Notes: generated by a model not told the origin, from the letters alone. 64,000 nt of DNA from Roseicyclus marinus (GCF_036322625.1 NZ_AP027266.1:1491001-1555000), one strand, 5' to 3'; shown: positions 45,912 to 55,076, counted from the first letter of the stretch. Numbers and translations are program-made.

Positions 45912-46395
45912 GGTCTATCCCTCGCAAATGCCGGAGCCTGTCCAGCGCTCCTTGCAGGATATAGCCTGCGGCGACCGCATCGATCACCTCTGCGCGACGT
46001 TTGCGTGACGTATCCGCCTCGAGGAGTGCCCTTTCTGCCGCAACCGTGCTGAGGCGCTCGTCCCAGAAGGTGATGGGCAGCCCCTCGAATTCGGGCAGGC
46101 GCGACAGGTTCCGGGCAAAGGCGCGGGTGGATTGCGCGCGCGGCCCCTCGCTCCCGTCCATATTGGCGGGCAGGCCCAGCACGATGCCGCCTATTTCGCG
46201 CGCACGGGCGATTTCGGCCAATCTTGCGGCGTCTTGGGTGAATTTCACCCGCTTCACGGTTTCCAGTGCGCTCGCCGCCGACAAGAGCCGGTCAGAGAGC
46301 GCGACGCCGATCGTCTTGGTGCCGAGGTCCAGCCCCATCAGGCCGCGATCCCTTGGCAGGGCGGCGGCGAAACCGGCGATATCCTCGAAAATCAA
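45901..46395 (-). CDS. ruvX: Putative pre-16S rRNA nuclease / Holliday junction resolvase-like (YqgF/RuvX)
   Basis: A 164-aa RNase H-fold protein. The three acidic motifs are visible: GLDLGTKTIGVALSD near residue 21, the DERLSTVAAERAL segment, and DAVAAGYILQGAL at the C-terminus. GLPANMDGSEGPRAQ is also characteristic. The family matures 16S rRNA and was earlier proposed as a junction resolvase. It overlaps ccmI by four bases and the DUF1289 gene by 11. Confidence 0.92.
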   Translation of the reverse strand: MIFEDIAGFAAALPRDRGLMGLDLGTKTIGVALSDRLLSAASALETVKRVKFTQDAARLAEIARAREIGGIVLGLPANMDGSEGPRAQSTRAFARNLSRLPEFEGLPITFWDERLSTVAAERALLEADTSRKRRAEVIDAVAAGYILQGALDRLRHLRGIDHDR

Positions 46396-47639
46396 TCCTG
46401 CGCCTCGTTCAAGGGGGCTGCGGCCGCATCGAGGATGGTCAGGGCCTCGGGGCTTTCGGCAAAGACGGTTCTGCCCTCGTCATAGATCGCGCGGGCTTGA
46501 TCGGTGCGACCCAGCACGATCTGCGCCCCGATCAGGCGCGCCCATTCCTCGGGCGTGCCGCCTTCGGAGGCGAGACGGGCGGCCAAACCCTCGACCATGC
46601 TTTCGATCATGGCCTGACGATCCTCGGCGCTCATGTTTTCGGCGGCCGCCAGATCCTCGGCGCTGGGGCCACGGGCGGTGCCGGCGGCAGGGGCGGGCTG
46701 GGGCAGGTCCGACATGCTTTCGGGCACACCGGCGAGGAACATTACCTCTTCGATCTGCAACAGGATCGGTTCGACCCAGGGCGCGTCGATGGTCGAATCG
46801 GCCAGAAGATTGCGCCAGATCGGAAAGGCGAGATCCGGCCGACCCTGCTGGGCAAACATCAGCCCCGCGTAATAGCGCCCGGTTCCGTTGCGCGGTTCCA
46901 GTTGCAGGCCACGGGTCAAGGCCGCCTCCGCCTCGGGCGAGACATAGCCGCCTGCGGCAAGGATCATCATCTCGGCCAGGTCGATGTGATGAAAGCCAGT
47001 CGCCTGATCGCCCATAAGCGCGATCAGGCGTTCCTGTGCCACGCGCGCGGCGCGGAAGTTGCCCAAGGCAGCCTCGTTCGTCGCCAGAAGGCCAAGACCC
47101 TGCGCGTCGTCTGGGCGCTGTTCCATGATGGTGCGCAATTGCGCCACCAGTTCCTCGCGGCGGGGATCGGGTGGCAGACCTTCGCGGAAGGGCACCTGTT
47201 CCTCGGCCTCGGCCTGTGCGGGTCGGGTGGCGCGGCGTTCCTCGACCAGTTCGATCCGGGTGGCAATCGGCAGGTCGCTGTAGCCCGGCGCGCCGATCTG
47301 GAGATAGACGAGAAAGGCCCCCGCCACGGTCGCCACAAGCCCCACACCAAGGATGGCGCGGTCAAGCCCGCTTGCGCGCAACTCCGCCGCCTTGGCCTGT
47401 TGCAGGGCGCGGTCCGCCTCCAGCACGCGGCGCGACACCTCGGTGCGCGCGCGCACCCCTTCTTCCTCGGACAGGATGCCGCGCGCGATGTCCTTTTCGA
47501 CCTCGCGCAGCTGGTCGCGGTAGACTTGCAGGTCGTAAGCCGCCGCCGGGACCGTCGCCTTGCGTGGGCGCAGGACGGCCAGCATCAGCACCAGCATCAC
47601 CAGCGCCGAAAACGCCCCCGTTGCAATCCAGAATCCCAT
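46392..47639 (-). CDS. ccmI: c-type cytochrome biogenesis protein CcmI
   Basis: A 415-aa inner-membrane protein for holding apocytochrome c before heme attachment. The N-terminus has a membrane helix (MGFWIATGAFSALVMLVLML), a cytoplasmic coiled-coil segment (YRDQLREVEKDIARGILSEEE, diagnostic of CcmI), a second helix near residue 105, and a periplasmic TPR-rich part. The start was set at the first helix; the upstream frame has no conservation. It implies System I cytochrome c maturation. The other ccm genes are outside the window. Confidence 0.9.
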   Translation of the reverse strand: MGFWIATGAFSALVMLVLMLAVLRPRKATVPAAAYDLQVYRDQLREVEKDIARGILSEEEGVRARTEVSRRVLEADRALQQAKAAELRASGLDRAILGVGLVATVAGAFLVYLQIGAPGYSDLPIATRIELVEERRATRPAQAEAEEQVPFREGLPPDPRREELVAQLRTIMEQRPDDAQGLGLLATNEAALGNFRAARVAQERLIALMGDQATGFHHIDLAEMMILAAGGYVSPEAEAALTRGLQLEPRNGTGRYYAGLMFAQQGRPDLAFPIWRNLLADSTIDAPWVEPILLQIEEVMFLAGVPESMSDLPQPAPAAGTARGPSAEDLAAAENMSAEDRQAMIESMVEGLAARLASEGGTPEEWARLIGAQIVLGRTDQARAIYDEGRTVFAESPEALTILDAAAAPLNEAQD

Positions 47640-47833
47640 TCCTTGCGCGCCCTTGCCTATCCTGTTCGTTCTCACATAAGCCTTGCGCCTGTGCCGGAAA
47701 ACCCGGGCAGATGCCGCAGGCTTGAGACATTCTGCCCCTGCGTCGCAATTTGCGCAGATGTGGTCGGCCTTGGTATCCTGTTCGGGACTGTCCTGTCCCA
47801 CATCAGGCAAGCAGCCAGAGGGAGCCGCAACAG

Positions 47834-49078
47834 ATGCGCCGCTATTCCGCCTTCGCCATCGCCCGCGAGGCTTTTCGTCACCACGAGGGATGGGAACGCG
47901 CCTGGCGCAGCCCCGAGCCAAAGGCGCGCTATGACGCCGTGATCGTCGGCGCGGGCGGCCATGGGCTTGCCACGGCCTATTACCTTGGCAAGAACCACGG
48001 CATCCGCAATGTCGCCGTGATCGAAAAGGGGTGGCTCGGGGGCGGCAACACCGGGCGCAACACCACGATCATCCGCTCCAATTACCTGCAGGACCCGTCG
48101 GCCGCGATCTACGAAAAGGCCCGCAGCCTATATGAAACGCTGTCCCAGGACCTGAATTACAACATCATGTTCAGCCCCCGCGGCGTGATGATGCTGGCCC
48201 AGACGGAACACGAGATCCGCGGCTATCAGCGCACCGCCCATGCCAATGCGCTGCAAGGGGTCGCGACCGAATTCATCAGCCCGCGCCGGGTCAAGGAATT
48301 GTGCCCGATCATCAACCTCGACGGGCCGCGCTACCCGGTTCTGGGCGCGCTCTGGCAGCCGCGCGGGGGCACCGCGCGTCATGACGCGGTCGCATGGGGA
48401 TATGCGCGGGCCTGTTCGGACATGGGGATGGACATCATCCAGCAGACCGAGGTGACCGGCGTGAAGCGCGAAGGGGGCAAGGTCGTGGGCATCGACACGA
48501 CCAAGGGTCCCATCGCCTGCGGCAAGCTTGGCATCGTGGTGGCGGGCCATTCCGGCGTCATGGCCGAGCGCGCGGGCTTTCGCCTGCCCATCGAAAGCGT
48601 CGCGCTTCAGGCGCTCGTGTCCGAGCCGATCAAGCCTGTGATGGACGTGGTCGTGATGGCCAATACGGTGCATGGCTACATGAGCCAGTCCGACAAGGGC
48701 GAAATGGTCATCGGTGGCGGCGCGGACGGCTACAACAACTACACCCAGCGCGGGTCTTTCCACCATGTGGAGGAAACCGTGCGCGCGCTGATCGAGACGT
48801 TCCCGATCATCTCGCGGCTCAAGATGCTGCGCTGGTGGGGCGGCATCGTGGACATGACAGGCGACCGCTCCCCCATCATCTCGAAAACGCCGGTCGAGGG
48901 GGTTTTCGTCAATTGCGGCTGGGGCACGGGCGGGTTCAAGGCCATTCCGGGCTCGGGCTGGGCCATGGCGGAATTGATGGCCAAGGGGCATTCGCCGCTC
49001 GCCGATGCCTTTTCTCTCGACCGGTTCCGCGAGGGGCGGTTCATCGACGAGAGCGTGGCGGCAGGGGTGGCGCATTGA
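47834..49078 (+). CDS. soxB: Sarcosine oxidase beta subunit
   Basis: Catalytic subunit of heterotetrameric sarcosine oxidase, which oxidises sarcosine to glycine. The 414-aa protein has the FAD dinucleotide motif VIVGAGGHGLATAYYLG near residue 36. The GGTARHDAVAWGYARA segment contains the histidine expected to carry covalent FMN. GWGTGGFKAIPGSGW near the end is also typical. The start is the ATG of MRRYSAFAIAREAF. The stop overlaps a TTG that starts the next gene. Confidence 0.94.
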   Translation: MRRYSAFAIAREAFRHHEGWERAWRSPEPKARYDAVIVGAGGHGLATAYYLGKNHGIRNVAVIEKGWLGGGNTGRNTTIIRSNYLQDPSAAIYEKARSLYETLSQDLNYNIMFSPRGVMMLAQTEHEIRGYQRTAHANALQGVATEFISPRRVKELCPIINLDGPRYPVLGALWQPRGGTARHDAVAWGYARACSDMGMDIIQQTEVTGVKREGGKVVGIDTTKGPIACGKLGIVVAGHSGVMAERAGFRLPIESVALQALVSEPIKPVMDVVVMANTVHGYMSQSDKGEMVIGGGADGYNNYTQRGSFHHVEETVRALIETFPIISRLKMLRWWGGIVDMTGDRSPIISKTPVEGVFVNCGWGTGGFKAIPGSGWAMAELMAKGHSPLADAFSLDRFREGRFIDESVAAGVAH

Positions 49079-49824
49079 TCCCGGCCATTCCCAGACGGCT
49101 TGCCCATATCTGGATCGGGGAACGGCCGCCGCCGCTGCACTGGATGCAGACATGGCGCGACCACCATCCCGATTGGGAATATCGGCTTTACGACAACGCC
49201 TATCTGACCGGCCGGCGCTGGCGCAACCAGCGGCTGATGGCCGAATATTTCCGGCGTGGGCGGCTTGAGGGCGTGGCCGATCTGATGCGCTACGAGATCC
49301 TGTTCGAGACGGGCGGCTTCATCCCCGGCGCGGATTTCGAGGCGCTGCGCCCCTGTGATGCGCTCTTTGCCAAGCCTGTGACCTATTCCTGCTATGAAAC
49401 CCATCCCAAGGGGCGCTGCAGGATCGTGCCCTGGCTCGCCTCCGCGCCCGGAACGCTGACGCTGGCCATGACCATCGACGAGATCCACGAGGCCTATGCC
49501 GAAGATCCCGCCAAGGCCGAACAGCCGTGGATGTCGGTCGGCAACCTGTTCTTGCGCGGTTTCATGGAGCGCAACCGGGAGGTGGTCGGGGATTGCCGCA
49601 TCCTGCCGGCCTATACCTTCATCCCGCGCCACAAGGACGGGCCGCGATACGAGGGGCCGGGGCAGGTCTATTCCGAGCATCACTGGGGCACGACCAAGGA
49701 TCGCTACGCCCCCGAGGATGCGGCAAGATCCGGGATGACCAAGGCCGAGGTCCAGGCGACACTCGAGGCGACATTGCCGCTGGAACTGGCGCAAGACCCT
49801 GAAAAGGAAGTGATTTCATGCTGA
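49075..49824 (+). CDS. Glycosyltransferase-like protein (GT32/Gly_transf_sug type) inside the sox operon
   Basis: A 249-aa protein from a probable TTG start that overlaps the soxB stop (TTGA). The N-terminus IPRRLAHIWIGERPPPLHWMQ, then HPDWEYRLYD, matches the start of GT32-like sugar transferases, and LMRYEILFETGGFI matches the region before the DXD motif. There the usual first Asp is replaced (GADF), so metal-sugar binding may be altered. It overlaps soxD by seven bases, so it is co-translated with the oxidase genes. It is not a known part of sarcosine oxidase. Confidence 0.7.
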   Translation: MIPAIPRRLAHIWIGERPPPLHWMQTWRDHHPDWEYRLYDNAYLTGRRWRNQRLMAEYFRRGRLEGVADLMRYEILFETGGFIPGADFEALRPCDALFAKPVTYSCYETHPKGRCRIVPWLASAPGTLTLAMTIDEIHEAYAEDPAKAEQPWMSVGNLFLRGFMERNREVVGDCRILPAYTFIPRHKDGPRYEGPGQVYSEHHWGTTKDRYAPEDAARSGMTKAEVQATLEATLPLELAQDPEKEVISC

Positions 49825-50138
49825 CATTCCGCTGCCCCTGTTGCGGCATCGACGCCTGCGAGACGGAGCTTGCGCCCGGTGGCGAGGCGCATCTGAAACG
49901 CTTCGGACCCGGATCCACGGACGAGGATTTCGAGGGCTACCTGTTCTTGCGCCACAATGCCAAGGGCGTGCATTTCGAACGGTGGCGGCATGCGATGGGC
50001 TGCGGAAAGTGGTTCCTTGCGGCACGTTGCACCGCGACCTTGGAGGTGTTTGGAACCTATTCGGCGCAAACCCTTGAACCTCCGAAAGACATCATCGACG
50101 CGATCCGCGCCAAGCGGCCGGACTGGAGCCTGACATGA
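49818..50138 (+). CDS. soxD: Sarcosine oxidase delta subunit
   Basis: A 106-aa zinc-binding small subunit. CPCCG near the N-terminus and the later HAMGCGKWF and AARC cysteines and histidine form the zinc site. The NAKGVHFERWRHAMGC segment is diagnostic. It overlaps the glycosyltransferase-like gene and soxA (ATGA). Confidence 0.94.
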   Translation: MLTFRCPCCGIDACETELAPGGEAHLKRFGPGSTDEDFEGYLFLRHNAKGVHFERWRHAMGCGKWFLAARCTATLEVFGTYSAQTLEPPKDIIDAIRAKRPDWSLT

Positions 50139-53100
50139 GCCTGCGTTTGCCACAGGGCGGTCGCCTGATCGACCGCAGCCGAACGATCGGTTTTTCCTTC
50201 AACGGCAAGAGGTTGAAGGGGTTTGCGGGGGATACCTTGGCCTCGGCCTTGATGGGGTCGGGGCACAGGATCATGGGGCGTTCGTTCAAATACCACCGCC
50301 CGCGCGGCGTGGTGGCAAGCGGCGTGGAAGAGCCCAACGCGCTTGTCAACCTGGGCAAGGGCAAGACGCACGAGCCGAACCAGCGCGCCACGACGACCGA
50401 GATTTTCGAGGGATTGCAAGCCACTAGCCAGAACCATTGGCCGAGCCTGGCCTGGGATATCGGCGAGGTGAACGCGCTGATCCCGCGGTTTCTGCCGGCG
50501 GGCTTCTATTACAAGACCTTCATCCATCCGCGCGCCTTCTGGAAACATGTCTTCGAGCCCTTCATCCGGCAGTCTGCGGGTCTGGGCAAGGCGCCCGATC
50601 CGAAGCTGCAAGACCCTGATAGATATGAACAATTCTACGCCCATACCGACCTGGTGATCGCGGGGGGCGGCATTGCGGGATTGCAGGCAGCACTCGAGGC
50701 GGGACGCGCGGGCGCGCAGGTGATCTTGTGCGAGCAGAGTGCCCATTGGGGCGGACGCGCCCCGGTGGATGGGGTCGAGATCGAGGGACAACCAGCCGAG
50801 ATTTGGATAAAGAACGCCGTTGAAGCGCTTGAAAAGATGAAGAATGTCCATCTTCGTCTGCGCTGCATGGTGGCGGGCGTCTATGACCATGGCTATGTGC
50901 TGGCCTATGAGCGGGTCAGCGATCATGCGCCACAAGATGATGTGGTGCGCCACCGGCTTTGGCGTATCCGTAGTCGCAACGTGATCGCGGCGACGGGCGC
51001 TTTGGAGCGGCCCTTGAGCTTTGCGGGCAATGACAAGCCGGGGGTGATGCTGGCCTCGGCTGTGCGGGACCATCTGATAAATTACGGCAGCGCCCCCGGA
51101 GAACGTATTGTAATCGTTACGAATAATGATGACGCCTATCGCACGGCGCTGGTGTTGGCGGATGCGGGGCTGACGGTGCCTTGCGTCGTCGATGCGCGCG
51201 CGCGGGCCGAAGGTGCGCTGCCCAGGGCCGTTCGGGCGCGGGGCATCCGGGTTTTGACCGGAATGGGAATCAGCAATATCAAGGGCTTGCGCGGCGTTGT
51301 TGCAGCACAACTTTGCCGTCAGGATGGCTCGGGCGAGGTCATCGAGGATGTGATCTGCGATGCGGTCGCCATGTCGGGTGGCTGGTCGCCGGTCGTGCAT
51401 CTGTGGTCGCATTGCGGTGGCAAGCTGTTGTGGGACAAAGAAAATTCTTTCTTCAAGCCTGACCCGGACAGGCCGCCGACCGATCAGAACGGGGCGGGCT
51501 TTGTCATTTGTGCGGGCGCTGCCAATGGCGCTTTACAGGCGGCCCAAACCCTTGAGGATGCGTTAAAATCCACGCGCAAATCCTTGGCATCCCTTAACAT
51601 CGCCGCGAGCGATCAACCGGTCGTTAACGCCTCTGCCGCTGATGAGGCCCCGATGGAACCGGTCTGGGTCATGCCCGCCAAGGCGGGGCCGAAGAAGCGG
51701 TCGAAGATGTGGCTCGATTTCCAGAACGACGTGAAAGTGTCGGACGTGCAGCTGGCCGCGCGCGAGGGCTACGAGAGCGTCGAACATACCAAGCGTTACA
51801 CGACGCTGGGGATGGCGACCGATCAGGGCAAGCTTTCCAACATCAACGGGCTTGCCATTCTGGCCGATGCGCTTGGCGCGGAGATCCCGCAGGTGGGCAC
51901 GACGACCTTTCGCCCGCCCTATGCGCCGATTTCGATGGGGGCGCTTGCGGGCGAGGCGCGCGGCGTGCTGTTCCAGCCGCTCAGGCGCACGCCCATCCAG
52001 GGCTGGCACGAGGAGAATGGCGCGCATTTCGAGCCGGTGGGCTATTGGCGCAGGCCCTATTGCTTTCCCCGAAAGGGCGAGAGCCACCGCGATGCGGTCA
52101 ACCGCGAGATCCTGGCCACGCGCAACGGTGTGGGCCTGCTCGACGCCTCGACGCTGGGCAAGATCATCGTGAAAGGCCCCGATGCGGGGCGGTTCATGGA
52201 CATGCTCTACACCAATGTGATGAGCAGCCTGAAACCCGGCAAATGCCGCTACGGGCTGATGTGCAGCGAGAACGGTTTCCTGATGGATGACGGCGTGGTC
52301 GCGCGGTTGGACGAGGAGACGTTCCTTGTGCATACCACCACGGGCGGGGCCGATCGCATCCATGCGCATATGGAAGATTGGCTGCAATGCGAATGGTGGG
52401 ATTGGAAGGTCTATACCGCCAATGTCACCGAACAATGGGCGCAGATCGCGGTCGTGGGGCCCAAGGCGCGGGCGCTTTTGGAAAAGATCGGGGCGGATGT
52501 CGACCTGTCCAGGGAGGCGCTGCCCTTCATGGGTTGGGCCGAGGGGCGGATCGGCGGGTTCGACGCGCGGGTGTTCCGTATCTCATTCTCGGGGGAATTG
52601 TCCTTTGAAATAGCTGTTCCGGCGAGCCAGGGCCGGGCATTCTGGGACAAGCTTCTGGAGGCGGGCGCGGAATTCGGCGCAACGCCCTATGGCACCGAGG
52701 CGCTGCATGTGATGCGGGCCGAAAAGGGCTTCATCATGATCGGGGACGAGACGGATGGCACGGTCATTCCGCAGGACCTGGGCCTTGATTGGGCGATTTC
52801 GAAGAAGAAGGACGATTACCTGGGCAAGCGGGCGCAGGCGCGCAGCCACATGACCGATCCTGCGCGGTGGAAGCTGGTGGGGTTGGAAACGCTCGATGGC
52901 TCGGTCCTGCCCGATGGCAGCTATGCGGTGGCCGATGGCGTGAACGAGAACGGGCAGGGGAATACGCAAGGGCGCGTCACCTCGACCTATTATTCGCCGA
53001 CGCTGGGGCGGGGCATCGCCATGGGTCTGGTGCTCAACGGGCCGGACCGCATGGGTGAGGTGATCGAATTCAACACCACCAAGCCTGGTGCCAAGGGCGA

Positions 53101-53176
53101 GGGGTTCAAGACCGTGAAGGCTCGGATCGTCAGCCCGGTTTTCTACGATCCCGAGGGGGAGAAGCAGAATGTCTGA
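50135..53176 (+). CDS. soxA: Sarcosine oxidase alpha subunit
   Basis: A 1013-aa large subunit. Residues ~1-100 form the N-terminal ferredoxin-like domain (FNGKRLKGFAGDTLASALMGSG). An NAD-binding Rossmann motif (AGGGIAGLQAALEAG) lies near residue 174. The C-terminal third is a GcvT-like folate domain that captures formaldehyde as methylene-THF. Codon use is unusual between about 50610 and 51660: AGA, ATA, GTA and AAT codons appear that are rare elsewhere in the window. It overlaps soxG by eight bases. Confidence 0.95.
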   Translation: MSLRLPQGGRLIDRSRTIGFSFNGKRLKGFAGDTLASALMGSGHRIMGRSFKYHRPRGVVASGVEEPNALVNLGKGKTHEPNQRATTTEIFEGLQATSQNHWPSLAWDIGEVNALIPRFLPAGFYYKTFIHPRAFWKHVFEPFIRQSAGLGKAPDPKLQDPDRYEQFYAHTDLVIAGGGIAGLQAALEAGRAGAQVILCEQSAHWGGRAPVDGVEIEGQPAEIWIKNAVEALEKMKNVHLRLRCMVAGVYDHGYVLAYERVSDHAPQDDVVRHRLWRIRSRNVIAATGALERPLSFAGNDKPGVMLASAVRDHLINYGSAPGERIVIVTNNDDAYRTALVLADAGLTVPCVVDARARAEGALPRAVRARGIRVLTGMGISNIKGLRGVVAAQLCRQDGSGEVIEDVICDAVAMSGGWSPVVHLWSHCGGKLLWDKENSFFKPDPDRPPTDQNGAGFVICAGAANGALQAAQTLEDALKSTRKSLASLNIAASDQPVVNASAADEAPMEPVWVMPAKAGPKKRSKMWLDFQNDVKVSDVQLAAREGYESVEHTKRYTTLGMATDQGKLSNINGLAILADALGAEIPQVGTTTFRPPYAPISMGALAGEARGVLFQPLRRTPIQGWHEENGAHFEPVGYWRRPYCFPRKGESHRDAVNREILATRNGVGLLDASTLGKIIVKGPDAGRFMDMLYTNVMSSLKPGKCRYGLMCSENGFLMDDGVVARLDEETFLVHTTTGGADRIHAHMEDWLQCEWWDWKVYTANVTEQWAQIAVVGPKARALLEKIGADVDLSREALPFMGWAEGRIGGFDARVFRISFSGELSFEIAVPASQGRAFWDKLLEAGAEFGATPYGTEALHVMRAEKGFIMIGDETDGTVIPQDLGLDWAISKKKDDYLGKRAQARSHMTDPARWKLVGLETLDGSVLPDGSYAVADGVNENGQGNTQGRVTSTYYSPTLGRGIAMGLVLNGPDRMGEVIEFNTTKPGAKGEGFKTVKARIVSPVFYDPEGEKQNV

Positions 53177-53732
53177 GATTGCGGTGAGCGCGCTGCAGGG
53201 CGCCGAGGCCAGGGGCTTGGTCACGATCAGGGAGATGGGGCGGCAGGGCATGGTGAGCCTGCGCGCCGATCTGGGGGAGGCGGCCCGGGCCGTGGCCCGC
53301 GTGACGGGGGCCGAGATGCCCGCCCGGCGCAGGATCAGCACGGGCAAGGATTGCGCAGTGGCGTGGATGTCGCCTGACGAGCTGTTGATCCTGTGCGACG
53401 CCGATCAGGCGGGCAAGATCGCCTTTGACCTGTCGGAGGCCTTGACCGGCCAGCATCACCTGGCGCTCGATATCAGCGATGCGCGGGCGATGTTTTCGGT
53501 CACGGGCGCGGACGGGGCCATCCGCGACGTGCTGGCCAAGATCACGCCCGCCGATATCGGGGCGCTGGCCGTGGGCGAGATGCGGCGCACGCGGGTGCAG
53601 CAGGTGGCGGGGGCCATCTGGTTTCAGAGCGAGGGCGAGGCGCGGGTGATCTGTTTCCGGTCGGTCGCGCGCTATGTGTTCGATCTCATGGCGATGTCGG
53701 CGCGCGAGGGGGGCGCTGTCGGCTATCACTGA
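53169..53732 (+). CDS. soxG: Sarcosine oxidase gamma subunit
   Basis: A 187-aa subunit with a fold related to the GcvT N-terminal domain. AWMSPDELLILCD, ALDISDARAMFSVTG and RSVARYVFDLM are typical SoxG segments. It completes the soxBDAG tetramer and is the last gene of the operon, followed by a run of hairpins. Confidence 0.92.
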   Translation: MSEIAVSALQGAEARGLVTIREMGRQGMVSLRADLGEAARAVARVTGAEMPARRRISTGKDCAVAWMSPDELLILCDADQAGKIAFDLSEALTGQHHLALDISDARAMFSVTGADGAIRDVLAKITPADIGALAVGEMRRTRVQQVAGAIWFQSEGEARVICFRSVARYVFDLMAMSAREGGAVGYH

Positions 53733-53738
53733 GACGGC

Positions 53739-53758
53739 GGGAAACCCCGGGGTTTCCC
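53739..53758. terminator. Palindrome after soxG (hairpin 1 of 3)
   Basis: GGGAAACCCCGGGGTTTCCC is a perfect 20-base palindrome starting seven bases after the soxG stop. It probably ends or stabilises the sox transcript. Confidence 0.6.
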
Positions 53759-53762
53759 ACCC

Positions 53763-53780
53763 GAAAAACCCGGGTTTTTC
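53763..53780 (+). terminator. Palindrome after soxG (hairpin 2 of 3)
   Basis: GAAAAACCCGGGTTTTTC is a perfect 18-base palindrome. The 3' half contains five T residues, so it could work as an intrinsic terminator in either direction. Confidence 0.55.
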
Positions 53781-53790
53781 AGGATGGGAC

Positions 53791-53813
53791 GGGGGCGTGG
53801 GGTTGACGCCCCC
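53791..53813. repeat. GC-rich hairpin before sodB (hairpin 3 of 3)
   Basis: GGGGGCGT-GGGGTTG-ACGCCCCC has eight-base arms and a seven-base loop. It ends 57 bases before the sodB start, so it may sit in the sodB leader. Confidence 0.5.
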
Positions 53814-53870
53814 CCGGTCCGACCTCCATCTGTGCCGCAACCGACAACCAACAACGAGGGGGGCCGACAC

Positions 53871-54470
53871 ATGGCTTTCACACTTCCCGATCTTCCGTAT
53901 TCCCATGATGCGCTGGCAGGCCTCGGCATGAGCCGCGAGACGCTGGAATATCACCACGACCTGCATCACAAGGCCTATGTCGACAACGGCAACAAGCTGA
54001 TCGCGGGCACCGAGTGGGAGAACAAATCCCTCGAGGAGATCATCACCGGCACCTACCAGGCGGGTGCTGTGGCGCAGAACGGCATCTTCAACAACGCGTC
54101 GCAGCATTGGAACCACAACCAGTTCTGGGACATGATGGGTCCGGGCGAAGGCGGCATGCCGGGCGAGCTGGAAAAGGCGCTGGTCGAAAGCTTTGGGTCG
54201 GTCGACGAGTTCAAGGCGCAGTTTTCGGCGGCGGGCGCGGGCCAGTTCGGCTCGGGCTGGTGCTGGCTGGTGAAGGACGTCGATGGCGGGCTGAAGGTCA
54301 CCAAGACCGAGAACGGGGTGAACCCGCTGTGCTTTGGCCAGACGGCGCTTTTGGGCTGCGATGTGTGGGAACATTCCTACTACATCGATTTCCGCAACAA
54401 GCGGCCCGCCTATCTGGAGAATTTCCTCAACAAGCTGGTGAATTGGGAAAACGTGGCCTCGCGCCTCTGA
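53871..54470 (+). CDS. sodB: Superoxide dismutase (Fe/Mn family)
   Basis: A 199-aa dismutase beginning MAFTLPDLPYSHDAL. The four metal ligands are His28, His82 (WNHNQFW), Asp164 and His168 (DVWEHSYYIDF). Fe or Mn use cannot be settled by eye, though the overall pattern is FeSOD-like. The ATG at 53871 has GAGGGGGG upstream. Being next to the H2O2-producing sarcosine oxidase suggests a shared oxidative-stress setting. A strong terminator follows. Confidence 0.94.
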   Translation: MAFTLPDLPYSHDALAGLGMSRETLEYHHDLHHKAYVDNGNKLIAGTEWENKSLEEIITGTYQAGAVAQNGIFNNASQHWNHNQFWDMMGPGEGGMPGELEKALVESFGSVDEFKAQFSAAGAGQFGSGWCWLVKDVDGGLKVTKTENGVNPLCFGQTALLGCDVWEHSYYIDFRNKRPAYLENFLNKLVNWENVASRL

Positions 54471-54493
54471 TTTCCGACGGTCACGATGCGATG

Positions 54494-54525
54494 CGGCCCG
54501 CCCGATCTGGCGGGCCGTTTTCGTT
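54494..54525 (+). terminator. Rho-independent terminator after sodB
   Basis: Nine-base arms CGGCCCGCC / GGCGGGCCG with a six-base loop CGATCT, followed by TTTTCGTTT. It begins 24 bases after the sodB stop, and its 3' end nearly reaches the stop of the convergent LOG gene. Confidence 0.85.
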
Positions 54526-54533
54526 TGCGGCGG

Positions 54534-55076
54534 TCAGGGGGCGAGATGGGCCATGAGGGCCGGCACATCGGGGACCACGGTGAGGTAATCGCGCAAGCCC
54601 GGATCGGCGAAGCCCTGGGCGATCACGTGATCGATGAGCGCCAGAAGCGGTTGCCAGTAGCCGTTCACGTCCAAGAGGTAGACGGGTTTGGCGTGGAGCC
54701 CCAATTGCCGCCATGTCAGAACTTCGAACAATTCGTCGAGCGAGCCTGCGCCACCGGGCAGGACGGCCACAGCATCGGCATTCATGAACATGACCTTTTT
54801 GCGTTCATGCATGGTTTCGGTGACGACGAAGGTGGTCAGGTCGCGCTTGCCGACCTCCCATGCCATGAGATGGGCGGGGATGACGCCGAAGGTCTGGCCG
54901 CCTGCCGCCTGGGCCGCGCGGGCGACGGCCCCCATCAGCCCGACATCCCCCGCGCCATAAACGAGGCGCAGGCCCGCGCCCGCGAGGCTGAGGCCCAGTT
55001 CGGTGGCCGCTTCCATATGGGCGGGATCGGTGCCGGGGCGCGCGCCACAATAGACACAGACGGAGAGGCTTTGCAT
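54534..55076 (-). CDS. LOG family protein (cytokinin-type phosphoribohydrolase)
   Basis: A 180-aa protein with VYCGARPG near the N-terminus, LVYGAGDVGLMGAVA and the signature PGGAGSLDELFEVLTW (residues 107-122). The family cleaves nucleoside 5'-monophosphates, such as cytokinin ribotides or AMP, to free base and ribose phosphate. The start is MQSLSVCVYC at 55076, preceded by AAGGG; a far longer upstream frame is antisense to the LysM gene and was rejected. Confidence 0.9.
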   Translation of the reverse strand: MQSLSVCVYCGARPGTDPAHMEAATELGLSLAGAGLRLVYGAGDVGLMGAVARAAQAAGGQTFGVIPAHLMAWEVGKRDLTTFVVTETMHERKKVMFMNADAVAVLPGGAGSLDELFEVLTWRQLGLHAKPVYLLDVNGYWQPLLALIDHVIAQGFADPGLRDYLTVVPDVPALMAHLAP

